A stretch of 64,000 bases of DNA, from positions 1 to 64,000 of the forward strand of contig CAZAER010000022.1 in assembly GCA_964484195.1 (NCBI GenBank). Reading direction: 5' to 3'. The notes under the pieces were generated by a model. The model ran no database searches, was not told where the DNA came from, and saw nothing but the letters and a program-made list of their open reading frames with translations. The position numbers and the translations under genes are program-made. Origin of the DNA: JALHOP01 sp964484195 (GTDB lineage Bacteria > Myxococcota > XYA12-FULL-58-9 > JALHOP01). Below are positions 26,988-35,538 of the stretch, in pieces (position 1 is the first letter of the stretch; the number at the start of each line of letters is the position of its first letter).

Positions 26988-28493
26988 CTGAATAAGACGC
27001 CCACCTTGCTGAGCCTGACCTCATGCGCGCTGGCTGTATTGCTGGCGCAACCCGCCGAAGCGCCGGTGCCCGCCGAGCCCGAGCTGAGCCCTCGGGAAGA
27101 GCGTCGCTTGGACCTCGCGGAAGTCAGCGACGAGCCGACCGCAGCCGACGTCAAAGGCGCGCCCGCAGCCGACGAGGCGAGCGGTCAGAGCGTGCGCGAG
27201 GACGAGACCAACGAGCTCCTCTGGGTGCCGCGCGTCATCCTCTTTCCGGTGCGCCTGGTCTACGAGGTTCCCGGCCAGGCCATCAAGGGCACGTTCTGGC
27301 TGGTAGAGCGCTATCGCGTCCAGGATGTCTACCAGCAGATCTTCTTCAACGAAGATGGCACCTTCGGCATCTTCCCGACCGCGCTCTTCGAGACCGGCTT
27401 CGGCTTGAACGTCGGTGCGCGGCTCATCTACCGTAACGTCTTCGGCCACGGTGAGTCGCTGAGCGTCCGCGCTGGATACGGCGGCCAATTCCGCCAGACC
27501 CTGCTCGGTCAGTTCCACAGCGGCGCGCTCTTCGGCAGTCACTTCCGCCTCGAGCTCCTGGGCGGCAACGACGCGCGCCCGCGCGCCCGCTTCTACGGCA
27601 TCGGTAACGCCGGCGACATCGACGTGCCGCCGTCGACGCTACCCATCGATCCCATCGACCAGAGCTTCGCGCTGAACTCGCGCTACTCCGAGTCGCGTAC
27701 GCGCGCGCAGGCGGACCTGCGTTACTTCTTCACGCGCAACCTGTCCGCTTCGGCGGGCATGGGCTGGCTCGTTCAATCGTTCGGAAGCTGCGCCGGTTGC
27801 ACGCGTGGCGACGACATCGCCGAGGTCGGCGAAGAGACCAGCGTCAACATCAAAGACGTTTACGACGTCAACGGGCTGGTCGGCTTCAACAGCGGTTTGT
27901 CGAGCCTCACCGGCACCGTCACTATCTCTTACGACTCGCGCGAGCCCGCGAACGACTTCATCCCCAAGCCGACGCCCTCGAGCGGCTGGCGCGCCAACGT
28001 TTTCGGCGGTCGGACCTTCGGCTTCTACGACGACCCGTCGCGCTTCACCCGCGTCGGCGGTGACCTGGCGCGCGTCTTCAACGTCTTCCGCGGCGACCGC
28101 ACCCTGACCCTGCGCGCCTACTACGAGACGGTCATCGGGCGCATCCGCGACATCCCGTTCGTTGCCTACCCCCAGCTCGGCGGTAACTTCGTGCTCCGCG
28201 CCGACCAGATTGGCCGCTATCGCGATCGTAACGTCGCCTCGCTGTCGGCCGAGTACATGTGGTCGCTCAACAAGAATCTCTCGTCGTTCGTCTTCATCGA
28301 CGGTGGCCGGGTGTGGCGCGACATCCGCGAGATCGCCTTCAAGGACACGCACCTGGGTGGCGGCTTCGGCATCCAAGCGCACACCATGAAGACGTTCTTG
28401 CTGCGCATGATGATTGGCTACAACGGCAACGAGGCGCGTCTCGCGGTGAGCGTCGACCCGCTCTACGACATGTCGCCCAGGGCGGAGTGGTAG
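26988..28493 (+). CDS. Omp85 (BamA/TamA family) outer-membrane barrel without POTRA domains
   Basis: About 500 residues. From CTG at 26988 it starts MNKTPTLLSLTSCALAVLLA, a normal signal peptide; the TTG at 27006 gives a shorter one lacking the Lys. A short acidic linker and an amphipathic segment (LLWVPRVILFPVRLVYEVPG) precede a 16-strand-like barrel with typical turns (GLNVGARLIYRNVFG, FYGIGNAG, DSREPANDFIPKPTPSSGW, DGGRVW) and the usual last strand region. No POTRA repeats are visible, as in the short N-terminus-less Omp85 group. It is followed 0 bases later by the kinase-like lipoprotein, so the two likely work together. Confidence 0.85.
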   Translation: MNKTPTLLSLTSCALAVLLAQPAEAPVPAEPELSPREERRLDLAEVSDEPTAADVKGAPAADEASGQSVREDETNELLWVPRVILFPVRLVYEVPGQAIKGTFWLVERYRVQDVYQQIFFNEDGTFGIFPTALFETGFGLNVGARLIYRNVFGHGESLSVRAGYGGQFRQTLLGQFHSGALFGSHFRLELLGGNDARPRARFYGIGNAGDIDVPPSTLPIDPIDQSFALNSRYSESRTRAQADLRYFFTRNLSASAGMGWLVQSFGSCAGCTRGDDIAEVGEETSVNIKDVYDVNGLVGFNSGLSSLTGTVTISYDSREPANDFIPKPTPSSGWRANVFGGRTFGFYDDPSRFTRVGGDLARVFNVFRGDRTLTLRAYYETVIGRIRDIPFVAYPQLGGNFVLRADQIGRYRDRNVASLSAEYMWSLNKNLSSFVFIDGGRVWRDIREIAFKDTHLGGGFGIQAHTMKTFLLRMMIGYNGNEARLAVSVDPLYDMSPRAEW

Positions 28494-30167
28494 ATGCGCC
28501 GCCTGCTCGTCGCCATCGTCGCACTGAGCGCGGCTTGCGCTCACGACCACGTCGGCCCCGTGCGCTTCCACGACGCCGAGATCGTCACGCGTGTCGACGA
28601 CCGCAAGAACATCCCGCAGCCCGAGGCCGATGACGAGACGCTGATGCCGTATTACCTGGACGCGTTCCTGGTGCGGCGCTTCACCCGTTGGACCGAGCTG
28701 CACGACACCAAGCGCGCCCTGAACGTGAACGCCTTGGACGAGGTGCCCGACTCGACGTGGTACGTGAACCGTATCGCCACCCGCGAGGTCACCCCCGACG
28801 AGATCCGTCGTGGACCGGGCGACGGTCACACCCCCGAGCCCTACAAGCCTTGGACCGTGAAGCGCTTGAAGGTCGGAGGGACCGGCGTGGGCTTCGTGGT
28901 GGAGGACCGCAGCGGCTTCCAGTTCCTGCTCAAGTTCGACACCAAGGGCTATCGCGAGGTCGAGACCGCCGCCGACGTGATCGTGCAGCGCTTGTTCTGG
29001 ACGCTGGGCTTCAACGTGCCCGACGACGAGGTCGTCTACTTCACGCGGCAAGAGCTGGTGCTCGCCCCGGATGCAAAACACCGCGATCCTTTCGGCGAGG
29101 ACCGGCCGTTGACCGACGCCAAGATCGACGAGGAGCTGCAGCGCGTCGACCTCGGCATCGACGGCCGCTATCGCGCCCAAGTCAGCGGCTTCCTCCCGGG
29201 GAAGATCCTCGGTGGCTGGCCCATCGAAGGAGTGCGCGACGACGATCCCAACGACCGCGTGCCGCACCAGCACCGTCGTGAAGTACGCGCGAGTCAGCTC
29301 TTCTATGCCTGGGTCGGCGACGTCGACACCAAGAAGATGAACACCCTCGATGCTTGGGTCGAAGACCCGGCGGACCCGTCGACGCACTACGTGCGGCATT
29401 ACTTCGTCGATTTCGGAAAGTCGTTCGGCGCCTGGCGCGACGAGCTCCGCATGCCTTACGACGGTTGGGCGACGGTCGCCGACTTCTCCAAGATGGGCCA
29501 CTCCCTGGTCACCTTCGGCTTCGGTGACCGTCCGTGGGAGCGGATGATCTATCCGCACCTTCCGGGCGTCGCTTGGTTCGAGTCCGAGGTGTTCGATCCC
29601 GACGAGTTCGTCGGCGCCTACCCGTATTACCCGCACACCCAGATGGACCGCACCGACGCCTTCTGGGCGGCGAAGCTCATCATGCGTTTCTCGCCCGAGC
29701 AGATCCGCGCCGCCGTCGAGTCTGGACGCTATAGCGATGCGCGCGCCACCGACTACGTCACCAAGACGCTCATCGAGCGCCAGCGCAAAATCGGCTCGGT
29801 GTGGTTCCGCCGGGTCACGCCGCTCGATGGCATTCGCATCTCGGCGGACGGCGAGCAGCTCTGCTTCGATGATCTCCTGGTGCGCCACGAGCTCGCGCAC
29901 GGCGACAGCGTCTACCGCGCCAAAGCCTTCGACACCCACGGCAAGGCGACCGGCTGGCAAGCCGAAGCGACCCGCGGCACCAAGAGCGAAGTCGTGTGCA
30001 TGCGCGACCTCGACCTCTCGCCCGACGGCTACACCATCGTCGAGCTGACGGTCAGCCGCACCGACGCGCGCGACGGCAAACACTTGAAACCGGTGCTCGT
30101 GCATCTCGCCGGCAGCAAGGCCGACGACGTGCATGTCATCGGCTTGCGCCGCGAATACGACGACTAG
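28494..30167 (+). CDS. Lipoprotein with a kinase-like motif series, partner of the Omp85 barrel
   Basis: A 557-residue lipoprotein (VALSAAC lipobox, Cys15). Between residues 125 and 310 the order of motifs resembles a protein or lipid kinase fold: a Gly-rich turn (VGGTGVGFVVED), a beta-3-like Lys147 (FLLKFD), an alpha-C-like Glu (EVETAADVIVQRL, Glu155 or 157), a catalytic-loop-like GDVDTKKMNTLD (Asp278, Asn283) and VDFGKS (Asp306-Phe-Gly). The spacing and the HipA/PI-kinase-like FNVPDDEV after the helix support a PI3K/HipA-type fold. The rest is of unknown fold. Such a domain in the cell envelope would be unusual. It is the second gene of the Omp85 pair; its stop overlaps that of the convergent sensor gene in CTAG. 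Confidence 0.68.
   Translation: MRRLLVAIVALSAACAHDHVGPVRFHDAEIVTRVDDRKNIPQPEADDETLMPYYLDAFLVRRFTRWTELHDTKRALNVNALDEVPDSTWYVNRIATREVTPDEIRRGPGDGHTPEPYKPWTVKRLKVGGTGVGFVVEDRSGFQFLLKFDTKGYREVETAADVIVQRLFWTLGFNVPDDEVVYFTRQELVLAPDAKHRDPFGEDRPLTDAKIDEELQRVDLGIDGRYRAQVSGFLPGKILGGWPIEGVRDDDPNDRVPHQHRREVRASQLFYAWVGDVDTKKMNTLDAWVEDPADPSTHYVRHYFVDFGKSFGAWRDELRMPYDGWATVADFSKMGHSLVTFGFGDRPWERMIYPHLPGVAWFESEVFDPDEFVGAYPYYPHTQMDRTDAFWAAKLIMRFSPEQIRAAVESGRYSDARATDYVTKTLIERQRKIGSVWFRRVTPLDGIRISADGEQLCFDDLLVRHELAHGDSVYRAKAFDTHGKATGWQAEATRGTKSEVVCMRDLDLSPDGYTIVELTVSRTDARDGKHLKPVLVHLAGSKADDVHVIGLRREYDD
29727..29736. repeat. CGCTATAGCG perfect palindrome (representative copy)
   Basis: An exact 10-bp palindrome. 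Two more exact copies lie at 26107-26116 and 49715-49724, all inside genes and all using the rare codon ATA or a split TA step. Related to the CGCTATCGCG decamer. Confidence 0.4.
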
Positions 30168-31369
30168 CCGCGCTTCGTAGTCAGAGCATCAGCGCGATGC
30201 AGCGCCACGGTCACGGTCGTGCCGCGGCCGAGCTCGCTCTCGATCTTGAAGATGCCCTGAGCGCCTTCGATCAAGCGCCGGCACTGCATGACACCGAGAC
30301 CGGTGCCCTCGTCGCGCGTCGAGTAGAAGGGCGTTCCGACTTTGCGCAGCTGCTCGGGCGCCATGCCCGGACCGTCGTCGATGATGGCGAAACGGACCAT
30401 GTCGTCCATCTCGTAGGCGCGCACGATGACCCGGCCACCGACGTCTTTGCGCTGGCTCAAGGCGTGCGCGGCGTTGGCGATCACGTTGATGAGCACCTGG
30501 GTGAGCTCGACCGAGCCGATGCGCACGTTCGGCAGGCTCATCGGCCCGTCATAGCTGACGACGCCGCGCGCCTGGACCGCGATGTCGCGGCACACCGACA
30601 TGGCGTAGCGGATGACCGCCAGCGGCTCGGTGCTCCTCGGCTCGTTGCTCGATGCCTTCAGCAAGCGGCGCACGCTGCTGGTGAGCCCGAGGATGACGTT
30701 GCAGCCCTCGAGGATGTCGTTGGCGATCTCGGGAAGCTCCTTGGCGAGATCGGCGGACTGCGAGCGCTGCGTCTCCGTGGCGCTGTGGTTGGGGCCCTGG
30801 ACGAAGTCGCGCAGGGCGGTCGCGGACTCCGATAGCTGCTTGAGCCGCTGCGCATTGGTCATCAGGTACGAAAGCGGTTGGTTGATGTCGTGGATGACCG
30901 CGGCGTGAATGCTGCCCAGGGTCACCAGACGCTCGGTCTGCACCAGGCGTAGCTGCAGCGCGTGGTTGTTGCGGCCCATCATGAAGGCCTGCATCGACCA
31001 GGTGAGGAGCTGCTCGAGCTCGGTGCGGTCCCACGGCTTGACGATGTAACGCGAGACCAGGCCCTCGTTCACTGCCCGCAAAAGCACATCGAGGTCGCTG
31101 TAGGCGGTGATGACGATGCGAACGATGTCTGGGTAGAGCTCTTTGACGCGGATGAGCAGGTCGTTGCCGCTCATTCCGGGCATGCGCTGGTCGGTGACCA
31201 AGACGCCGACGGACTCGGTCTTCAAGAGCTCGAGCGCTTCCTGAGCCGAGTTGCAGACCTTGATGCGAAACGCTTTGGTGAACGACTGCTCGAAGACCAC
31301 ACGGTTCGCGCGCTCGTCGTCGACGTAGAGGATGCAGGGCGGGGCGGTGTTGGGTGTCGTTGAGCTCAT
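30164..31369 (-). CDS. Receiver-histidine kinase fusion (REC-HisKA-HATPase)
   Basis: A 401-residue soluble signalling protein. An N-terminal receiver (residues 10-125) has Asp17/18 and acceptor Asp60 (VLVTDQRMPGMSG) and Lys111. The HisKA-like region carries the H box at His160 (IHAAVIHDINQPLSYL). The HATPase domain has N (INVIANAAHAL), G1 (DDGPGM) and G2 (GTGLGVMQC) boxes. There are no transmembrane segments. It is the last gene of a minus-strand operon; its ATG overlaps the hybrid kinase stop by 4 bases, so it probably receives phosphate from that kinase. It converges with the kinase-like lipoprotein gene. Confidence 0.9.
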   Translation of the reverse strand: MSSTTPNTAPPCILYVDDERANRVVFEQSFTKAFRIKVCNSAQEALELLKTESVGVLVTDQRMPGMSGNDLLIRVKELYPDIVRIVITAYSDLDVLLRAVNEGLVSRYIVKPWDRTELEQLLTWSMQAFMMGRNNHALQLRLVQTERLVTLGSIHAAVIHDINQPLSYLMTNAQRLKQLSESATALRDFVQGPNHSATETQRSQSADLAKELPEIANDILEGCNVILGLTSSVRRLLKASSNEPRSTEPLAVIRYAMSVCRDIAVQARGVVSYDGPMSLPNVRIGSVELTQVLINVIANAAHALSQRKDVGGRVIVRAYEMDDMVRFAIIDDGPGMAPEQLRKVGTPFYSTRDEGTGLGVMQCRRLIEGAQGIFKIESELGRGTTVTVALHRADALTTKRG

Positions 31370-34300
31370 GAGGCGACCTGCGAGCGCTCTTCACGCGCTC
31401 CGTTCATGGGTACGGATCCTTGAGCTGGCCCGTTGAGAGGCAGAGCGACGCTGAACGTACTGCGCACCCCTTCGACCACACGCAACGTGCCGTGGTGCTG
31501 CTCGACGATATGACGCGACGTCGACAGCCCCAGGCCTGTGCCTTGTCCAGCGGACTTGGTGGTGAAGAATGGCTCGAAGACCCGTTCACGGAGCTCCGCC
31601 GGGACACCCGAACCGCTATCGCTGACGTCGAAGACGACTTTGTCGCCGTCGAGACGCGTCGCGACCTCGATCCAACCACCCGAGCCCGCGGCCTGGATGG
31701 CGTTGTCCACGATATTGACGAGCACTTGCAGCATGAGAGGAGCCGCACATTTCACACGGTCGCCGTAGGCATGGCGAACGCGTACTTCTACATTACCCCG
31801 TTTTGGATCGGTCATCGACAAAGCGCGCTTGACCAGATTCTGCACGTTCTCTTCGGTGCATGTGAGGGCGCCGTCGTTTTTGAAGCCGAGGAGCTGACGG
31901 CTCAAACGGCCGATCTGGTTGGCGCAATCGCGGACCACTTCGAGGAGCTGGCCGGTGCCCGATTCGGCGTCGAGCACCTCGGGCGGCAGCATGCTCACCA
32001 GCGGGTCGAGGGCGTTGAGCAGGCCGTTCGCGGGATTGCGGATCTCGTGCGCGAGGCCCGCCGACATGGTGCCGAGCGACGCCAGCTTCTCGGAGCGCGA
32101 CAGGCGCAGGGCGAGGTCACGCAGCTTGAGCTGCGACTCGACGCGGGCGATGAGCTCCTTGGGCTCGAAAGGCTTCACCATGTAGTCGATGGCGCCGGCT
32201 TGGAAGCCGGAGAGCTTGTCGGTGGTGGTGCCGAAGGCGGTGAGCAAGAGCACCGGAGCGAGGCGGTTACCCGGCAGGTCGCGGAACTTTCGCGAGAGCT
32301 CGAGGCCGTCCATACCCGGCATGCCGACGTCGCTGCACAACATGTCGGGGTAATACTCACCGGCGAGCTTGAGGGCCGCGAAGCCGTCGGGCGCTAGCAG
32401 CACCTTGTATCCAGCGTTGAGCAAGAGATCGCCGATCGACGAGCGCAGGCCGCTGTCGTCTTCGGCGACGAGGATGGTGGCGAGTGCCTGGCCGTCCGGC
32501 GCGAGGACGGTGGGCGACTCTTCGCTGACCGCGCGCAAACCGAAGCCCGCGGGCAGGCTGTGCCCGTTGAACTGCGTGGTCTCGGGCACAGCGTCGGTTT
32601 GCTGCTCGGGCGCGACCACTGGCAAGACGATGTTGAAGACCGTGCCGCCGCCACGATTGGCGTCCACGGTGACGGCGCCGCCGTGCGCTTCGATGAGCTC
32701 CTTGACGATCGATAGGCCGATGCCGGTGCTGCGGGCGCCTTGGCGGACGGCCGCGCGGCCCTGCTCGAAGCGGCCGAAGATGCGCTTCTTGAACTCTTCG
32801 TCGATGCCGATTCCGGTATCGCGGATGGCGATGAGCAGCTTGTTGCTGTCCTGCTTCAGGGTGACGCCGATCGAGCCGGTGTCGGGCGTGTACTTGATGG
32901 CGTTCGACAAGAGGTTCGCCATGATGCGCTCGAGCGCGGCGGTGTCCACGTAACCGTCGAGGCGCTCCGGCCCGTCGTAGTTGAGGTTGAGCTTGTGCTC
33001 GCGCGCCAGCGGCGTCCAGATGGACACCAAGCGGCGGATCTCGAGCGCGATGTCGCAGTTGCGGCGATGGATCTTGAGCTTGCCTTCCTGGCCGGCGGCG
33101 AGGAGCAGCATGCTGTCGACCATCGACAGGAGGCGCTCGCAGGCGGCATCGATGCTCGCGACGCTCGCCAGGGTCTTGGGATCGTTCTTGTTGAGATGGC
33201 GGACGCGGATCTCACCGGCCGACAGGAGCACCAGCGAAAGCGGCGTTCGGATCTCGTGGTTGATGTTGGCGAAGATGCGGCTGCGGACGGCCTGGGCGGC
33301 TTCGAGGTCCTCGACTGTGTGAGCCAGGCTGTCGCGGGCGCGTTGCAGCTCTTGGGTGCGGTCGGTGACCTTCTGCTCGAGGGTGTTGCGGTACTCGTTG
33401 ACCAGGGTGAAGGCGACCGCTTCGTCGATTGCCATGCAGATGCTGGGAACGACGTTTTCGAGCAAGGTTCTGTCGAAGACCTCGGTCTCGCTGCCGCCGC
33501 GCCAAACCTCGAGCGAGCCGAGGGACACTCCTCGCGCGGAGAGAGGCACGCTGAGCATCGTCGAAGTGTCTAGCTCGTTTTTGCCGAAGGAGTAGTCGCG
33601 CTCGATCTTGGACTCGGTCGAGACGTACGAGAGCGCGATGCGGGCTCGCTTGAAACCAGCGACCTCGACCAACGCCTCGATGACGCGGCGCAAGGTCTTG
33701 TCGAGCTCGAGCTCGGCGTGGATGAGGCCGGTGATGGTGTTGGCGATGCGGAGCTGCTTTGCTTGGCCGTCGAGCAGCTTCTGCGCTTGCTGCAGCTCTT
33801 CGAAACGACTCTGGAGCGACGCGTTCGCATCCTTGAGCTCCGCGGCGACGTGCCGCGCCGCGAACGGCCAGCGGATGGCGCCACGCAAGGTCTTGAGCAG
33901 CTTGTTGGTCGGAGGAATGGCGATGGTGAACGTGCCGACCCCGTCGACGACGGACATCTCCACCTGAGCTTGCCCCGCTCCGAAGAGCAACGGCAGGTCA
34001 CGGAACGAGCCGTGCGAGATGATGAAGAACTCGCGACAAGGCTCGAAGCCGGGCTTGGTCGCGCACACCAGCTCGATCTTGCCTTGGCCTAGGTCGCGGA
34101 ACGTCGGCGCGATGGCGGTGAACCACTGCTGGGTAGCGCCGCCTTCCGCGGTGCCGATCCATTTGTAGAAGTCGCGCACCTCGAAGAGCAGCAGGCCGAC
34201 GAGCGCCACGGGGCGAATGAGCGGGTTGCGGTAGAAGGCGCCGCCGAGCGCCATCATCTCCTCGTCGGTCCAGATCTTCCCGACGTTGCGCATGATGCGG

Positions 34301-34461
34301 ACGTATTCGACCCAGCTGATGCGGGCCTTCGGATTGGCGAGGGTGTGCGCCGACGTCGACGTGCCTTTGATAAGCAGCTCTGGCGAGAGCTTGCGGCGTT
34401 TCAGATCGCGGAGCTTGATGTCGAAGACGCGGCACGAGACTTCGGTCACGATGCCCTCCAT
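31366..34461 (-). CDS. Hybrid sensor histidine kinase with two kinase cores (sensor-GAF-HK-REC-HK)
   Basis: About 1031 residues. An N-terminal domain (LSPELLIKGTSTSAHTLANP...WVEYVRIMRNV) resembles the small-ligand-type N-terminal module of AraC regulators. A GAF domain follows (about 235-360), then a coiled coil, HisKA with His402 (NINHEIRTPLSLV) and HATPase (NLLSNAIKY, DTGIGI, GIGLSIV), a receiver with Asp711 (MLCSDVGMPGMDG), and a second HisKA with His805 (AGLAHEIRNPANGL) plus HATPase. There is no signal peptide or transmembrane segment, so the signal must be cytoplasmic or membrane-permeant. The ATG at 34461 is 16 bases inside the upstream KAS III-like gene. Confidence 0.88.
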   Translation of the reverse strand: MEGIVTEVSCRVFDIKLRDLKRRKLSPELLIKGTSTSAHTLANPKARISWVEYVRIMRNVGKIWTDEEMMALGGAFYRNPLIRPVALVGLLLFEVRDFYKWIGTAEGGATQQWFTAIAPTFRDLGQGKIELVCATKPGFEPCREFFIISHGSFRDLPLLFGAGQAQVEMSVVDGVGTFTIAIPPTNKLLKTLRGAIRWPFAARHVAAELKDANASLQSRFEELQQAQKLLDGQAKQLRIANTITGLIHAELELDKTLRRVIEALVEVAGFKRARIALSYVSTESKIERDYSFGKNELDTSTMLSVPLSARGVSLGSLEVWRGGSETEVFDRTLLENVVPSICMAIDEAVAFTLVNEYRNTLEQKVTDRTQELQRARDSLAHTVEDLEAAQAVRSRIFANINHEIRTPLSLVLLSAGEIRVRHLNKNDPKTLASVASIDAACERLLSMVDSMLLLAAGQEGKLKIHRRNCDIALEIRRLVSIWTPLAREHKLNLNYDGPERLDGYVDTAALERIMANLLSNAIKYTPDTGSIGVTLKQDSNKLLIAIRDTGIGIDEEFKKRIFGRFEQGRAAVRQGARSTGIGLSIVKELIEAHGGAVTVDANRGGGTVFNIVLPVVAPEQQTDAVPETTQFNGHSLPAGFGLRAVSEESPTVLAPDGQALATILVAEDDSGLRSSIGDLLLNAGYKVLLAPDGFAALKLAGEYYPDMLCSDVGMPGMDGLELSRKFRDLPGNRLAPVLLLTAFGTTTDKLSGFQAGAIDYMVKPFEPKELIARVESQLKLRDLALRLSRSEKLASLGTMSAGLAHEIRNPANGLLNALDPLVSMLPPEVLDAESGTGQLLEVVRDCANQIGRLSRQLLGFKNDGALTCTEENVQNLVKRALSMTDPKRGNVEVRVRHAYGDRVKCAAPLMLQVLVNIVDNAIQAAGSGGWIEVATRLDGDKVVFDVSDSGSGVPAELRERVFEPFFTTKSAGQGTGLGLSTSRHIVEQHHGTLRVVEGVRSTFSVALPLNGPAQGSVPMNGAREERSQVAS

Positions 34462-35528
34462 CGCATGGCGACCGCTGCGCGCGTGATGCCGCTGCCGCCT
34501 CCCCACATGCAAACCTTATCGCCGGGACGCAGCGCGTTTTCACGCTCCGCTAAAGCGAGCTGAATGGGCACGGAGCACGCGGCGTTGTTGCCGGTCCACG
34601 AGAAGGTGTCGAAGTGTCGTGCGCGGTTCATGCCAAGTACATCTTGCGTCACTTGGCGCATCCACGTGAAGCCCTGATGACAGGCGTAGAAGTCGATCTC
34701 CTCCGGCCGCCAACCTACATCGGCGAAAAGATTACTGCCCACCTCCACCGCCCCACCTACGAGGTCTTCGAACATGCGTCCGCGGATGGCGTATGAGGTG
34801 TACAGCACCGATGGCCCACCTTCGTGCCACTGCTTGCCCGGCGTGCCGGCGAGCAGGGTGCCCTGCATCGACCCGTCGGTGATGTGCGTTATAGTGTAGA
34901 CGCCGGTGCCGTCCTCGACGGCGCTGACCACGAACGCGGTCGCCATATCGCCGAACCAGCCGGAATAGTCGAAGTGTTGGGGTAGGAGACGGCTCACCGC
35001 TGTCGATTGCACGATGAGAGCGTGGCGTGCTCGGCCGCTGACGATGTAGGCCTCGGCGATGGCCAGCTGATGGAAGAACGAGTTCGAAGCGCCCTCCATG
35101 CCGAAGGAAAAGCAAGTTCGCGGCAGCTGCAGGCGCTCGTGCAGCGAGCATGCGAGGTTCGTGGCCAACAGGTCGGGGTAGAAGCTCTCGCTGACGAGCA
35201 GGCCGATGTCCTCGCGCCGCACGCCGCTCCGCCCCAATGCATCGTTGGCGGCGAGCAGCTCGAGCTCGAGCGCCGGCTGGGCGGGATCGTGGATCGGCCG
35301 CGTCTTGATGCCGATGAACGGATCGTCCGCTCCAGCGAGCATGAGCTCGATGACGCGACGCCGTTGCGGATCCTGCGCCTGTGGGAGGGCTGCTTCGAGA
35401 CCGGCCTTGCGCTTGGCCAGCGCCGGCTTCCAGCTCTCGAGAACCTCCGCGGGCCACCACGAGTTCGGACGTTCGATGGAGCCCAACGCGTAGCCGGTCG
35501 ACGTGATGCCTAGACGTCTTTCACCCAT
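34446..35528 (-). CDS. KAS III-like (3-oxoacyl-ACP synthase III/thiolase fold) enzyme with Ser in place of the active-site Cys
   Basis: A 360-residue thiolase-fold protein. The FabH His and Asn are visible (YACHQGF, His284; WTGNNAACSVP, Asn314). The position of the nucleophile Cys in FDVAAACAGF is occupied by Ser148 in FGMEGASNSFF. Fixing the alignment on the following helix (HQLAIAEAYIVSG versus YALSVADQYVKSG) makes this Cys-to-Ser change clear. A few KAS III-like acyltransferases, such as DpsC of doxorubicin synthesis, use Ser. It may therefore transfer rather than condense acyl groups. It starts 10 bases after the ThDP-enzyme stop; the next gene, the hybrid kinase, overlaps its end. Confidence 0.82.
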   Translation of the reverse strand: MGERRLGITSTGYALGSIERPNSWWPAEVLESWKPALAKRKAGLEAALPQAQDPQRRRVIELMLAGADDPFIGIKTRPIHDPAQPALELELLAANDALGRSGVRREDIGLLVSESFYPDLLATNLACSLHERLQLPRTCFSFGMEGASNSFFHQLAIAEAYIVSGRARHALIVQSTAVSRLLPQHFDYSGWFGDMATAFVVSAVEDGTGVYTITHITDGSMQGTLLAGTPGKQWHEGGPSVLYTSYAIRGRMFEDLVGGAVEVGSNLFADVGWRPEEIDFYACHQGFTWMRQVTQDVLGMNRARHFDTFSWTGNNAACSVPIQLALAERENALRPGDKVCMWGGGSGITRAAVAMRWRAS

Positions 35529-35538
35529 GTTCGAAGAC

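Noticed and set aside
27639..30134. An 831-residue antisense open frame across the Omp85/kinase-like pair.
   Set aside because: It spans two real genes with clear domains and shows only Val/Asp/His/Arg-rich sequence typical of GC-rich shadow frames.
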